This document shows positions 17,491 through 26,074 of a stretch of DNA of 64,000 nucleotides, one piece after another. A model generated the notes under the pieces. It made no database searches, was not told the DNA's origin, and saw only the letters and a list, made by a program, of their open reading frames with translations. The stretch is from a virus. A program made the translations under genes and the position numbers. The stretch's first letter is position 1; each line of letters begins with the position of its first letter. Where the stretch lies: the IMG/VR virus record IMGVR_UViG_3300009151_000035, positions 83,554-147,553 of that record; one strand, 5' to 3'.

Positions 17491-19054
17491 TTTAGAAACA
17501 GTGCTGGTCAAAGCACCACACAGGGTCGAAACATACACTGAACAGGAACTCACAGAGTTTGCACTATGCGCTGATCCTGTGACTGGTCCGCTGTATTTCA
17601 TGGATAACTTTTTCTTTATCCAGCATCCCACACGCGGCAAAATGCTGTATCATCCTTTTGACTATCAGAAGCGACTGATCCATACCTATCACAACTATAG
17701 ATATTCAATATCACTGATGCCTCGACAAACAGGCAAGTCAACTTCGGCAGCTGGATATCTCTTATGGTATGCTATGTTTGTGCCAGACTCAACAATTCTT
17801 ATTGCTGCACACAAATACACAGGCGCACAAGAAATCATGCAACGTATTAGATATGCGTATGAACTGTGCTCCAATCATATTCGAGCAGGTGCTACCAGCT
17901 ACAACAAAGGTTCGATAGAGTTTGAAAATGGTAGTCGTATTGTTAGTCAGACCACAACAGAAACAACAGGCCGGGGTATGTCAATCTCATTGCTGTACGC
18001 TGACGAATTTGCATTTGTGCGCCCCACCATTGCCAAAGAGTTTTGGACTTCAATTTCTCCCACATTGGCCACTGGTGGTAAGGCAATTATCACATCAACC
18101 CCCAACTCAGACGAAGATCAGTTTGCATTCTTGTGGAAAGGTGCCAACAAATGTGAAGATGAACATGGCAACACCACAGAACTAGGCATCAACGGATTCC
18201 GAGCATTTAGATCATACTGGCGCGAACATCCTGACCGTGGTGATGCCTGGGGTTCAGAACAACTGGCCCAATTGGGCGAAGAACGTTTTCGCAGAGAAAT
18301 GGATTGCGAATTTGTTATCAACGACGAAACATTGATAGCACCTATCAAGCTGATGGACTTGGAAGGTGCAGAGCCCATACGTAGAACTGGGCAAGTGCGT
18401 TGGTATAAAAATCCTGTAAAAGATGGCATGTATGTAATAGCACTAGATCCTAGCTTGGGCACAGGTGGCGACCCTTCTGCTATACAAGTATTTGATGCAA
18501 GAACAACGGATCAGATTGCTGAATGGCGGCACAACAAAACTGACATTCCCACACAAATTAGAATTTTAGCAGACATTGTTAAAGAACTGCATGGTGTAGT
18601 GCAAGATGAAAAAAGCATTTACTACTCAGTAGAAAACAACACTATTGGTGAAGCTGCACTAATCAGCATAGCAGAATATGGCGAACAAAATATTCCTGGG
18701 TATTTTCTAAGCGACAACTCGGTACAAGGCACAAGTGGGCGCAAAATTCGCAAAGGATTTACAACCACAAACAAAAGCAAAATTGTAGCTTGTAACAAGT
18801 TCAAAATTTTAGTAGAGTCTGGGCGAATGAAAATCAACTCAAGGCCCTTAGTGAGCGAACTCAAAACGTTTGTGGCTATGGGTACCAGTTACGAAGCCAA
18901 ACCAGGCGAAACAGACGACTTGGTAATGGCCAGTTTGTTAGCTGTGCGCATGTTAATGATGTTGCAAACCTACCATGCAGACTTGGATACACACTTAAAA
19001 GACCACGGAGATATGATTGTTGAGCCGTTTCCATTCATATCAATGATGCGCTAA
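17471..19054 (+). CDS. 17: Terminase large subunit (gp17-like)
   Basis: Packaging motor ATPase and headful nuclease. Residue numbers use the start at 17471 (528 residues). Walker A is the deviant MPRQTGKST (83-91), as in T4 gp17. Walker B with catalytic Glu is LLYADEF (Asp178-Glu179). The C-terminal RNase H-like nuclease begins at YVIALDPSLGTGGDPSAI, whose Asp is the first metal ligand. An ATG at 17408 would extend the protein by 21 residues inside the SGNH gene; 17471 gives the smaller overlap and the family-like N-terminus (NLETVLVKAPHRVETYTE). Confidence 0.93.
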   Translation: MIGLKSNLETVLVKAPHRVETYTEQELTEFALCADPVTGPLYFMDNFFFIQHPTRGKMLYHPFDYQKRLIHTYHNYRYSISLMPRQTGKSTSAAGYLLWYAMFVPDSTILIAAHKYTGAQEIMQRIRYAYELCSNHIRAGATSYNKGSIEFENGSRIVSQTTTETTGRGMSISLLYADEFAFVRPTIAKEFWTSISPTLATGGKAIITSTPNSDEDQFAFLWKGANKCEDEHGNTTELGINGFRAFRSYWREHPDRGDAWGSEQLAQLGEERFRREMDCEFVINDETLIAPIKLMDLEGAEPIRRTGQVRWYKNPVKDGMYVIALDPSLGTGGDPSAIQVFDARTTDQIAEWRHNKTDIPTQIRILADIVKELHGVVQDEKSIYYSVENNTIGEAALISIAEYGEQNIPGYFLSDNSVQGTSGRKIRKGFTTTNKSKIVACNKFKILVESGRMKINSRPLVSELKTFVAMGTSYEAKPGETDDLVMASLLAVRMLMMLQTYHADLDTHLKDHGDMIVEPFPFISMMR

Positions 19055-19057
19055 ATA
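19050..19057 (+). promoter_or_regulatory. Possible late promoter box
   Basis: GCTAAATA overlaps the gp17 stop and lies 7 bases before the ATG of the next virion gene. The short distance makes this less certain than the other late boxes. Confidence 0.35.
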
Positions 19058-19064
19058 ACAAACT

Positions 19065-21431
19065 ATGGCTATAGAAAACATTTCCCAAGACGTTGCTGAC
19101 TTGCTGGCAACCAAAGACTATGATGTCAAATACACGGACGGGCAAGGACAGGATGCCTCACCAGAGGAATCCAAAACATTTGCGTTTGACTGGGTTGCAG
19201 GATCTGGCAAAAACTACGGCACAGTGGTAATTGTGCTGGGCGATGACAACGACCTGCAATTGTTCTTTGGAGACAATCTGGGCAAAACCATGGAAAATCC
19301 CCAGGACAAACTGGACTGGTTTGGCTCAGAACGTGAAACAGGGTTTTTGCCCGAACTCAAGAACTTTGCTACACAGCACAGATACACATTCAGCCCCAAA
19401 GACATCAATCAACTCAAGCATACCATGCAAGGTATGGCTGCCATCAAAGAAGGTTTATTTGAAGGCTACTATGGCACACGCCGAATCAGCTACGTGGGCC
19501 AGCAAACAGAAGCCAGACTGGTGATCAAACACAATCGCATGATCGGCGAAGATGACAAACGCTATCGTTATGTGGAAAGTTTGTTTATTGAAACTGTGGA
19601 TGGAGAACGATTCAAACTGCCATTTGTGAAACTGTCAGGTGGCAGAGCCATGTTAGAACATGTGAAGCAAGGCGGTAGACCATACGACATTCGTGGACAG
19701 CACATCAATGAGATTGTGAGTGAAATGGCTGTGTTAAGCAGATTTAACCGAGCCAGTCAGCAACGAGTGTTTGAAGGCATCACACAAGAACTGGTAGAAA
19801 CAGTTCATCACTACTATTCGGAACTGCGTGAAAGTTTACAACACATGGCCACAGGCCGCGGCTACAGTCAATATTTTGAATCATGGACACCAGCAGATAT
19901 TGCGGATGAAACTGCCTTGGTAGAAGATCTCAAGACCATGTTTATTGAACAAACATTAGATGCCAGAATTGAGGCTGCATTGCCCACACTGGCCAAAATA
20001 CAACAACGAGGAAACGCTATGAAAGAAGCACAAATTTTTGAAAACTGGGCAAATCAAATCATGGAGGGCACATGGGCCTTGCCAGATACACCAGAAGCAC
20101 AAGCCAAACTAGATGAACTCATGAGCCAAGAACTCATTGTTGGTCCAGACGCTACCAATGCCAAAGAACAACTGTATGATATCTTAGGCGATGATCAATT
20201 ATTTGACATTCTGTCTGACTTGGCTGAACAAGATCCTCGTGCTAACTGTTGGGATGACACAGATGTTCAAGCTAGATTGCAAGAACTTGGTATTCAAATG
20301 AACACCACACCTGACGCTGAACAACAACAGCCTGTGGCACCTCCTGCTGGCGAACCGGCACCAGGCACTGCTCCTGAACAAGGTATGGCGGAAGGCAGTT
20401 CAGAAAACAAATATTCTAACTTATCTAACCGCGGAGTAAATCGTGGAATAAATCGTGCCGGTGATGATTTTAACAGATTGATGGATCTTGACCAAGCAGA
20501 ATCACCACATTATAAAACACAACATCAACAAGATACAAAGCAAAGACTAAAAACTCGTCCAATGGCAGGTCCTAAAGGGCAATTACCCGAGCAAGGTATG
20601 GCAGAAGATCAGTTGGACGAACTAAGTCCCGGCACACTCAGCAACTATGTAAATCAAGCAGTAGATGATGTGGCTGATCGCAGCCATAAAACAGGTTTCC
20701 AAAAGGGTGCAAGAGTTGCATTTAATGCAGTGGCCGGCGGACTTCCAAAATCAGGTAGATTTGAAAAAGATTCTAAGATTGACAATCGCAAAGTTGGCAT
20801 CAGCCGCGCCATAGGCAGAATGGAAGAAAACACAGAACTCAACGCCATGCTGAAATATGCTGGCATTCCGGTGAACGAAAGTCGTATCCATGAAAACTCT
20901 GAGTACACCTATGAAAAAGTTGCCAAAATTTTAGCCCGTGAAAAACCAGGCCTGTCAACAGACAGACACAGCAACGAGTTCTACAGTGCAGTGTATCATG
21001 AACTGATTGCCATTGGTATGACACCAAAAGCTGCTCGCAATTTGATCTCGTATGATAAAGACTTCATGCGTGATGTAGCAAGCACATACGATCATTATCA
21101 AACAAATCCCGGGCTGGATGAAAGCAACTCCGGCATGCTCATGCCCGAAGCAGATCCAATTGCCACAGTAGAAGCCATGCCTGACTTGAGCGCACCAGTT
21201 GTGGAAGGTTCATGCAACTCAACCATGGAGGGAGAATACTGCCCCGAACACGGCCTGGCCGAATGTGGCATGTATGAAATGGGCACAGTAGCAGGTTCGA
21301 TGGCACCAGTGATTGGTGAAGCACCACAGGATCCGATCAACTACAATGCAGCTATCACCGGTGCCTACTACGAAAGCAAATCTGATACTGCACTATTAGC
21401 AAGAATAAAATCACTGGCTTTGCTAAAGTAA
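19065..21431 (+). CDS. Large virion/head-associated protein with protease-site motifs
   Basis: A 788-residue protein. Residues 1-340 appear globular (GTVVIVLGDDNDLQLFFGDN, ISYVGQQTEARLVIKHNRM). The remainder is disordered and modular. It includes two copies of PEQGMAE (near residues 440 and 505), a LDELSPGTLSNYV helix motif of a type I associate with T4-like marine phage head proteins, and VNESRIHENSE. A Cys-rich stretch, CNSTMEGEYCPEHGLAECG, follows near residue 715. Several [L/V/I/M]-x-E sites suggest gp21-type maturation. It directly follows gp17. No enzyme motif is recognised. Confidence 0.6.
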   Translation: MAIENISQDVADLLATKDYDVKYTDGQGQDASPEESKTFAFDWVAGSGKNYGTVVIVLGDDNDLQLFFGDNLGKTMENPQDKLDWFGSERETGFLPELKNFATQHRYTFSPKDINQLKHTMQGMAAIKEGLFEGYYGTRRISYVGQQTEARLVIKHNRMIGEDDKRYRYVESLFIETVDGERFKLPFVKLSGGRAMLEHVKQGGRPYDIRGQHINEIVSEMAVLSRFNRASQQRVFEGITQELVETVHHYYSELRESLQHMATGRGYSQYFESWTPADIADETALVEDLKTMFIEQTLDARIEAALPTLAKIQQRGNAMKEAQIFENWANQIMEGTWALPDTPEAQAKLDELMSQELIVGPDATNAKEQLYDILGDDQLFDILSDLAEQDPRANCWDDTDVQARLQELGIQMNTTPDAEQQQPVAPPAGEPAPGTAPEQGMAEGSSENKYSNLSNRGVNRGINRAGDDFNRLMDLDQAESPHYKTQHQQDTKQRLKTRPMAGPKGQLPEQGMAEDQLDELSPGTLSNYVNQAVDDVADRSHKTGFQKGARVAFNAVAGGLPKSGRFEKDSKIDNRKVGISRAIGRMEENTELNAMLKYAGIPVNESRIHENSEYTYEKVAKILAREKPGLSTDRHSNEFYSAVYHELIAIGMTPKAARNLISYDKDFMRDVASTYDHYQTNPGLDESNSGMLMPEADPIATVEAMPDLSAPVVEGSCNSTMEGEYCPEHGLAECGMYEMGTVAGSMAPVIGEAPQDPINYNAAITGAYYESKSDTALLARIKSLALLK

Positions 21432-21445
21432 CACAATAGGCAATC

Positions 21446-22453
21446 ATGCATGAGGTAGCACCATTCCCAGGTGGTGATCCGTTTATTTTTTCAATGCCTC
21501 AATGGTTACCCATAGTTCAGAATCACCAATCAACTGAACTATGGGTTCCTTTTTGGTGGACTAATTCGAAAGAGATTAAAAAGTATATAAAAACTCACTT
21601 AGTCAAAAAATTAGTTTTTTATGATCTATTTCATGCTCATCCTGGACCTGATCAATCTTGCCTTAACATAGTTCGGCATTATCAAAAACTTATACCAACG
21701 GTGTTAGTAACAGCTTGTAAAACACCCATACCTGGTATAGACAATATTTTGCATTTTGATTTTTACTGGAATCGCACCAAATATGCATATCTTGACAAAC
21801 AGTCAAGTTGGAAACAACAATCGCCAGACAACTACAATCAATGGCCTGTAGAATTAACTAGACGTCCCGGTGCCATACTTTCTTTGTATGGAACAAATAA
21901 TTGGGGGCTCAAGCAACATTTATATCATCAGATTAAACACGTTTCTGGATATCACGGCGGATATGATGTTAACAATACAAGTTTGCCCAGTGAGACTGGT
22001 ATTAACGATCTGACCAGGTTGCAGGCAACACCACCGGCTAGAAAATATTTTGACAATACATACATATCAGCACAAGTTGAGTCATTATGCAAAGGGCCCA
22101 CTATATTGTATTCAGAGAAAACATATGATCATTTGATACAGGGAAGATTTGTAATGAATTTTGGCCCAAGACATTTTTATCGTACTCTTGTGAATGATGG
22201 ATGGAAACTACCAGTTGGTATAGATTATGAGTGGGATGATATAGAAGATCATCATAATGATTCACATAAGATTGCCACTGAACCTAGATTTCGGGCTTAC
22301 ATCCGATGTCTATTAGAGTTGTCATCCAACATGGAACAACTACACGAACTGTTTGTTACTAATCGTGATGTGTTTGCTCACAACCATGAGCAACTCTGGC
22401 AAAAGCCCTATGATATTATCAGTTTAGAACAACTTGCTCATAAATACACTTGA
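21446..22453 (+). CDS. Glycosyltransferase-like protein (EKT-type phage family)
   Basis: A 335-residue protein resembling the product at 12828-13892 in its C-terminal half. LYSEKTYDHLIQGRFVMNFG followed by FYRTLVNDGWKLP matches the EKT...K/G...F...LR-x-x-G pattern. The N-terminal half has a Rossmann-like alternation (VPFWWTNSKEIKK, LVKKLVFYDLF, IPTVLVTACKTP). AT-rich composition and position between a virion gene and gp32 mark it as an accessory insertion. The promoter for gp32 begins inside its stop codon. Substrate unknown. Confidence 0.55.
   Translation: MHEVAPFPGGDPFIFSMPQWLPIVQNHQSTELWVPFWWTNSKEIKKYIKTHLVKKLVFYDLFHAHPGPDQSCLNIVRHYQKLIPTVLVTACKTPIPGIDNILHFDFYWNRTKYAYLDKQSSWKQQSPDNYNQWPVELTRRPGAILSLYGTNNWGLKQHLYHQIKHVSGYHGGYDVNNTSLPSETGINDLTRLQATPPARKYFDNTYISAQVESLCKGPTILYSEKTYDHLIQGRFVMNFGPRHFYRTLVNDGWKLPVGIDYEWDDIEDHHNDSHKIATEPRFRAYIRCLLELSSNMEQLHELFVTNRDVFAHNHEQLWQKPYDIISLEQLAHKYT
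22439..22446 (+). promoter_or_regulatory. Possible late promoter box upstream of gp32
   Basis: CATAAATA lies at the end of the preceding gene, immediately upstream of the early-type promoter. T4 gene 32 is known to be transcribed in more than one period, so dual control is plausible. Confidence 0.4.
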
Positions 22454-22478
22454 CACCAAGGCAAATAGCGCATATACT
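22450..22478 (+). promoter_or_regulatory. Sigma70-type early promoter for gp32
   Basis: TTGACA (22450-22455), a 17-bp spacer and TATACT (22473-22478) form a near-consensus host promoter. The expected start near 22485 gives a leader of about 90 bases before the gp32 ATG. The -10 box lies inside an inverted repeat (22468-22493). Confidence 0.75.
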
Positions 22479-22503
22479 ACATGGTGTATGCGCTTTATTG
22501 TTT
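22468..22503 (+). terminator. Inverted repeat with T-rich tail, terminator or operator
   Basis: Arms 22468-22477 and 22484-22493 pair over 10 bp (one G-U) around TACATG and are followed by TTTATTGTTT. It could terminate the upstream gene. It also spans the -10 box of the gp32 promoter and could act as a protein-binding dyad. Confidence 0.55.
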
Positions 22504-22575
22504 GTGCGTCACAGGCAACAAAGATCTAATTTTAGATAGGCAACACATAGGCAACTTTTTTAGGAGAAACAAACT

Positions 22576-23571
22576 ATGGCATCTTTAGCAGAAATCCGAG
22601 CAAGACTACAGGCAGCTGAAAACAAAGGCAACTCAAACCAAGGTGGAGGCGATCGAGCAATTTATCCACACTGGAATATGGAAGAAGGTCAATCGGCCAC
22701 ACTACGCTTCTTACCTGACGGTAACACAAAAAACACATTTTTCTGGGTCGAACGAGCAATGATCCGACTGCCATTCAACGGCGTCAAAGGAGAAATGGAA
22801 TCCAAACAAGTATTCGTACAAGTACCCTGCGTGGAAATGTGGGGAGACGCTTGCCCGGTACTGGCAGAAGTTCGTACTTGGTTCAAGGACAAGAGCCTTG
22901 AGGACATGGGTCGCAAGTACTGGAAAAAACGTTCATATCTGTTCCAAGGTTTTGTGCGTGAGAATCCCATCTCCGAAGACAAGACTCCGGACAATCCCAT
23001 CCGCAAGTTCATCATTGGACCTCAACTGTTTACCTTGATCAAGGGTGCGTTGATGGATCCTGAGCTGGAAGAATTGCCAACTGACTTGATGCGTGGCTTG
23101 GACTTCCGTATCACCAAGACCCAAAAGGGTGGCTTTGCTGACTACAACAGTTCCAAGTGGGCTAGAAAAGAGTCAGCACTCACAGAAGCTGAACAGGCTG
23201 CAATTGAAACTCACGGCTTGTATGACTTAAGCACATTCTTGCCCAAGCGTCCTGGCGATGTTGAACTGAAGGTGATCAAAGAGATGTTTGAAGCATCAGT
23301 AGACGGACAACCATACGACACCGAGCGTTGGGGTCAATACTTTCGTCCTGCAGGCGTAGCCGCACCCGGTGGTGCTGCCAGCGATGCTGATGACACTCCG
23401 GCACCTGCTGCTAAGCCAGCACTGAAGGTGGCTGCACCAGCAGCACCTGCGGCTGAAGATTCGTTTGATGAAGAACCAGCGTCTGCTGCCGCGCCAGTCA
23501 CAGCAGCCAAACCTAGTGGTAATGCCCAAGACATTTTGGCCATGATCCGCGCACGTCAAAACAAGCAGTAA
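22576..23571 (+). CDS. 32: Single-stranded DNA-binding protein (gp32-like)
   Basis: A 331-residue protein that coats ssDNA in replication and recombination and contacts UvsY, UvsX and the helicase loader. Family features are the N-terminal LAEIRARL oligomerisation helix, FLPDGNTKNTFFWVERAMI, VPCVEMWGDACPVL (the reduced zinc-site region), WKKRSYLFQGFV and the OB-fold strand RGLDFRITKTQKGGFADYN. The C-terminal 80 residues are Ala/Pro/Asp rich, like the acidic interaction tail of T4 gp32, ending NAQDILAMIRARQNKQ. A strong AGGAG site and a promoter lie upstream. Its stop overlaps the next ATG (TAATG). Confidence 0.92.
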   Translation: MASLAEIRARLQAAENKGNSNQGGGDRAIYPHWNMEEGQSATLRFLPDGNTKNTFFWVERAMIRLPFNGVKGEMESKQVFVQVPCVEMWGDACPVLAEVRTWFKDKSLEDMGRKYWKKRSYLFQGFVRENPISEDKTPDNPIRKFIIGPQLFTLIKGALMDPELEELPTDLMRGLDFRITKTQKGGFADYNSSKWARKESALTEAEQAAIETHGLYDLSTFLPKRPGDVELKVIKEMFEASVDGQPYDTERWGQYFRPAGVAAPGGAASDADDTPAPAAKPALKVAAPAAPAAEDSFDEEPASAAAPVTAAKPSGNAQDILAMIRARQNKQ

Positions 23572-24197
23572 TGCTGACAGCTCTTGATCAAGAGCTGTTT
23601 CCTAAACTTTGTGAAGTGGTAGCAATGCCACTTCACAATCAGTGGATTTATTTGATTCAAAAAAATGGAAGCAGTAGTTTGAGATTACAACAAGAACAAA
23701 ACAATCTTGATGTATTTTGTAATGAACAAATTTTGTCACTTGATTTTGTAGATGTTTATATCCGAAATCCAAAAGCCAGATATGTAAGTGGAGTCAACAC
23801 TTATTTGCAACATCTATTTCGAGATCATCCAGAACTTGATGTCAAAACTGCCTTATGGTTTGCCAAACGCTACAAATTTTTAAACACACACTATCTGCCA
23901 CAGTTTCACTGGGTAGCAAATCTAAGTCAGTATCTCAAACCCACAACTAAAATACGATTTAGAGATTTAAAAGAGCTTGACAAAATAACTGATTTTCGAG
24001 ACCGTGCTTTGATTGATCCACCCAGTCAAGATTTTGTAAAAAAATTACTTGAAAATGACCCTAGTGCAGAGTTATGGTGGTATTTAGATCAAATCTTGCT
24101 TGACTTAGATGGTAAACTGTTGACCTGGCAAGAACTCATTAATCATTACAAGAGTAATTATCCAGACATCATAGCACATGTATTGCCCAAGACTTGA
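23571..24197 (+). CDS. Sulfotransferase-like protein
   Basis: A 208-residue protein with the two PAPS-binding elements of sulfotransferases: a 5'-phosphosulfate loop IYLIQKNGSSSLR (Lys31, Ser34-36) and a 3'-phosphate site VYIRNPKARYVSGV (Arg65 to Ser73). These match the KxGSTSL and RdPxxRxxSg patterns of the membrane-type sulfotransferase group. It may sulfate a glycan. It begins on the gp32 stop (TAATG) and its end overlaps a radical SAM gene by 20 bases. AT-rich compared with gp32. The enzyme is inferred from motifs only. Confidence 0.65.
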   Translation: MLTALDQELFPKLCEVVAMPLHNQWIYLIQKNGSSSLRLQQEQNNLDVFCNEQILSLDFVDVYIRNPKARYVSGVNTYLQHLFRDHPELDVKTALWFAKRYKFLNTHYLPQFHWVANLSQYLKPTTKIRFRDLKELDKITDFRDRALIDPPSQDFVKKLLENDPSAELWWYLDQILLDLDGKLLTWQELINHYKSNYPDIIAHVLPKT

Positions 24198-25062
24198 TCA
24201 TTTTGTTAGATTCAATCCCAATGGTACCGTAAGCCGTTGCGGTCACATGGTCAACCCACCGCAGTTTGAAAATCTTGAACAATTAGAATTGAGCAAATGG
24301 TTGAGCGACATTAAGGTTAAATTTCAAACAGATATTTGGCCAACTGAATGTAGTCGTTGTAGTCAAATTGAACAGCAAGGTAATGACAGTATAAGAACAT
24401 ACGCAATAAAATTAGATCAACAAGAAACACAAGTTGATTATTTACAAGTAGGTGGAGTATTAGACAATGTATGTAATGCAGCTTGCCAGACTTGTAATCC
24501 AAACTGTAGCACTAGAATTGGCAGTTTAATTGGGAAAACTTTTCCTATTGTAAACAACAGTGATCAGTTTAAAAATCTTCCACAACAGCGCATTAGACAT
24601 TTGGATATTAACGGGGGAGAACCCAGTTATAGCAAAAACTACAAAACACTATTGGCCAATTTGCCACCTAACCTTAAAACGTTACGTCTTAATACCAATT
24701 GCAATGTGGTGTTGTATGAATTGGTGGACATTGCACAGTCTGGTGTGAACGTTACTGTTACTGTAAGTTGCGATGGCATTGGTCCAATACACGAGTTCAT
24801 GCGATGGCCGATCAAGTGGGACACTTTTTATAAAAACTTAATGGTATATAAAACCATGCCAGTAACATTAAATTTGTGGACCACAGTTAGCTGTTTGAAT
24901 GTCGAGGATTTGCCTAACATACAGGCATTTGCTCAAGAACTTGACATTGATCATTCTTATGCATATCTTGAAGAGCCTGCGATTTTAAGTATAAACAATA
25001 AAGATCAACAATCAATAGATGCATACATACAAAAACAAAAAGACCTAAGGGGGATCAAGTGA
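24178..25062 (+). CDS. Radical SAM protein with N-terminal cysteine domain (3 of 7)
   Basis: The shortest of the seven (294 residues). The core motif is CNAACQTC (Cys99, 103, 106), with NGGEP near residue 145. The N-terminal domain has Cys3, a Cys21 after N-P-N-G-T-V-S-R, and CSRC (58/61), with a single Cys where most copies have a CC pair. The shared signature is present as IHEFMRWPIKWDTFYKNL. The C-terminal part is truncated relative to the others by about 70 residues. GTGA overlap couples it to the next gene. Confidence 0.85.
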   Translation: MYCPRLDHFVRFNPNGTVSRCGHMVNPPQFENLEQLELSKWLSDIKVKFQTDIWPTECSRCSQIEQQGNDSIRTYAIKLDQQETQVDYLQVGGVLDNVCNAACQTCNPNCSTRIGSLIGKTFPIVNNSDQFKNLPQQRIRHLDINGGEPSYSKNYKTLLANLPPNLKTLRLNTNCNVVLYELVDIAQSGVNVTVTVSCDGIGPIHEFMRWPIKWDTFYKNLMVYKTMPVTLNLWTTVSCLNVEDLPNIQAFAQELDIDHSYAYLEEPAILSINNKDQQSIDAYIQKQKDLRGIK

Positions 25063-25532
25063 AATACTATACTGTGGTGGAATGCGATCACACTCAAGTT
25101 ATTGCTGACAAAATTTATAATTTTTTAAAAACTCAGACTGAGTTGTTGCAAGTAATAAATTTTGGATGGAATTTTATTGATCATATTGCAGTTCTTGAGC
25201 AGGTGCCAGAATTGTTTGAATTTTTTAAAAACAAAAAACTAGTACCAAGAAATGCCGCAGTTACCATAATTGAAACTAACAAACATTTGCCCCGGCATAT
25301 CGATCAGCTGCCAGTTGTGGCAAAAATGAACTTTCCTGTAATTAATACCCAAGGGTGGGCCAATCGTTGGTATGTTGATAACAAGTTAGTTGCAGAACTA
25401 CAAGATATGCCAACACCAATAGTGTTCAATTCACAGATTGAACACAGCGTAGAAAGAACAACAGCAATCAAGATTCCTAGAATTGTTGCTAGTTTTACAT
25501 TTTATAACGAACCACTGCACTTACTACAATGA
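25059..25532 (+). CDS. Possible 2OG-Fe(II) oxygenase (Asp/Asn hydroxylase-like fold)
   Basis: A 157-residue protein with a GTG start overlapping the upstream TGA. A candidate metal triad is His80-x-Asp82 (HLPRHIDQ) and His129 (QIEHSVE), with Arg141 placed to bind 2-oxoglutarate (KIPRIVASF). Spacing resembles small cupin-fold oxygenases of the aspartyl/asparaginyl hydroxylase type. Its place between a radical SAM gene and a dehydrogenase gene, all start/stop coupled, suggests a shared oxidative pathway. Confidence is moderate because only short motifs support the call. Confidence 0.5.
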   Translation: MKYYTVVECDHTQVIADKIYNFLKTQTELLQVINFGWNFIDHIAVLEQVPELFEFFKNKKLVPRNAAVTIIETNKHLPRHIDQLPVVAKMNFPVINTQGWANRWYVDNKLVAELQDMPTPIVFNSQIEHSVERTTAIKIPRIVASFTFYNEPLHLLQ

Positions 25533-26074
25533 AAATAGCAATAACTGGTCATACTGCGGGAATTGGATTGGCCCTCAGTAAACAATTAGTTGAGCAGGGG
25601 CATGAAATTATTGGCCTAAGCAAAAGGCATGGAGATAACATACGCAATATACCTAAAATATGTGATCAAGTTGAACCTTGTGATGTATTTGTAAACAATG
25701 CTCAAGCTGGTTTTGCACAAACAGAATTGTTGTTTGAAATGAGCAAGCGATGGAAACATTTACGCAAACACATTGTGGTGATCAGCACTATAATGACTCA
25801 AGATCCAATAAGCATGTTACCGGGTATTGAGATGATTGAATATCGAGCACAAAAAGTCACACTAGAACATGCAGTGCAACAATTGAGACATGCCAGACTT
25901 GGCATAAAATATACGATTGTTAGACCAGGAAATATTGCTACCAGTGCAGATAAAACTGTGCCGCCGGCTGCTGATGTAGACAACTGGGCTAGAGTGCTAA
26001 TAAATATTTTGGATATGGCACAAGCCAACAGCTTGGTTGTTGCTGATATTTCGTTAGGCCCGGTGTTCCAATGA
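25529..26074 (+). CDS. Short-chain dehydrogenase/reductase
   Basis: A 181-residue Rossmann protein. The cofactor loop TGHTAGIG (residues 6-13) is the classical TGxxxGxG. VNNAQAG stands for the NNAG motif. The catalytic pattern is Ser in VVISTIM and Tyr-x-x-x-Lys in EYRAQKVTLEHA. The PG motif follows (VRPGNI). It is shorter than the usual 240-270 residues and lacks most of the substrate loop. It probably oxidises or reduces a sugar or related alcohol. ATGA overlaps both neighbours. Confidence 0.85.
   Translation: MKIAITGHTAGIGLALSKQLVEQGHEIIGLSKRHGDNIRNIPKICDQVEPCDVFVNNAQAGFAQTELLFEMSKRWKHLRKHIVVISTIMTQDPISMLPGIEMIEYRAQKVTLEHAVQQLRHARLGIKYTIVRPGNIATSADKTVPPAADVDNWARVLINILDMAQANSLVVADISLGPVFQ

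Noticed and set aside
22481-22588. Short open frame M-V-Y-A-L-Y in the gp32 leader
   Set aside because: It begins at or before the predicted transcription start and overlaps gp32 in another frame, with no ribosome-binding site. It is better explained as leader or operator sequence.
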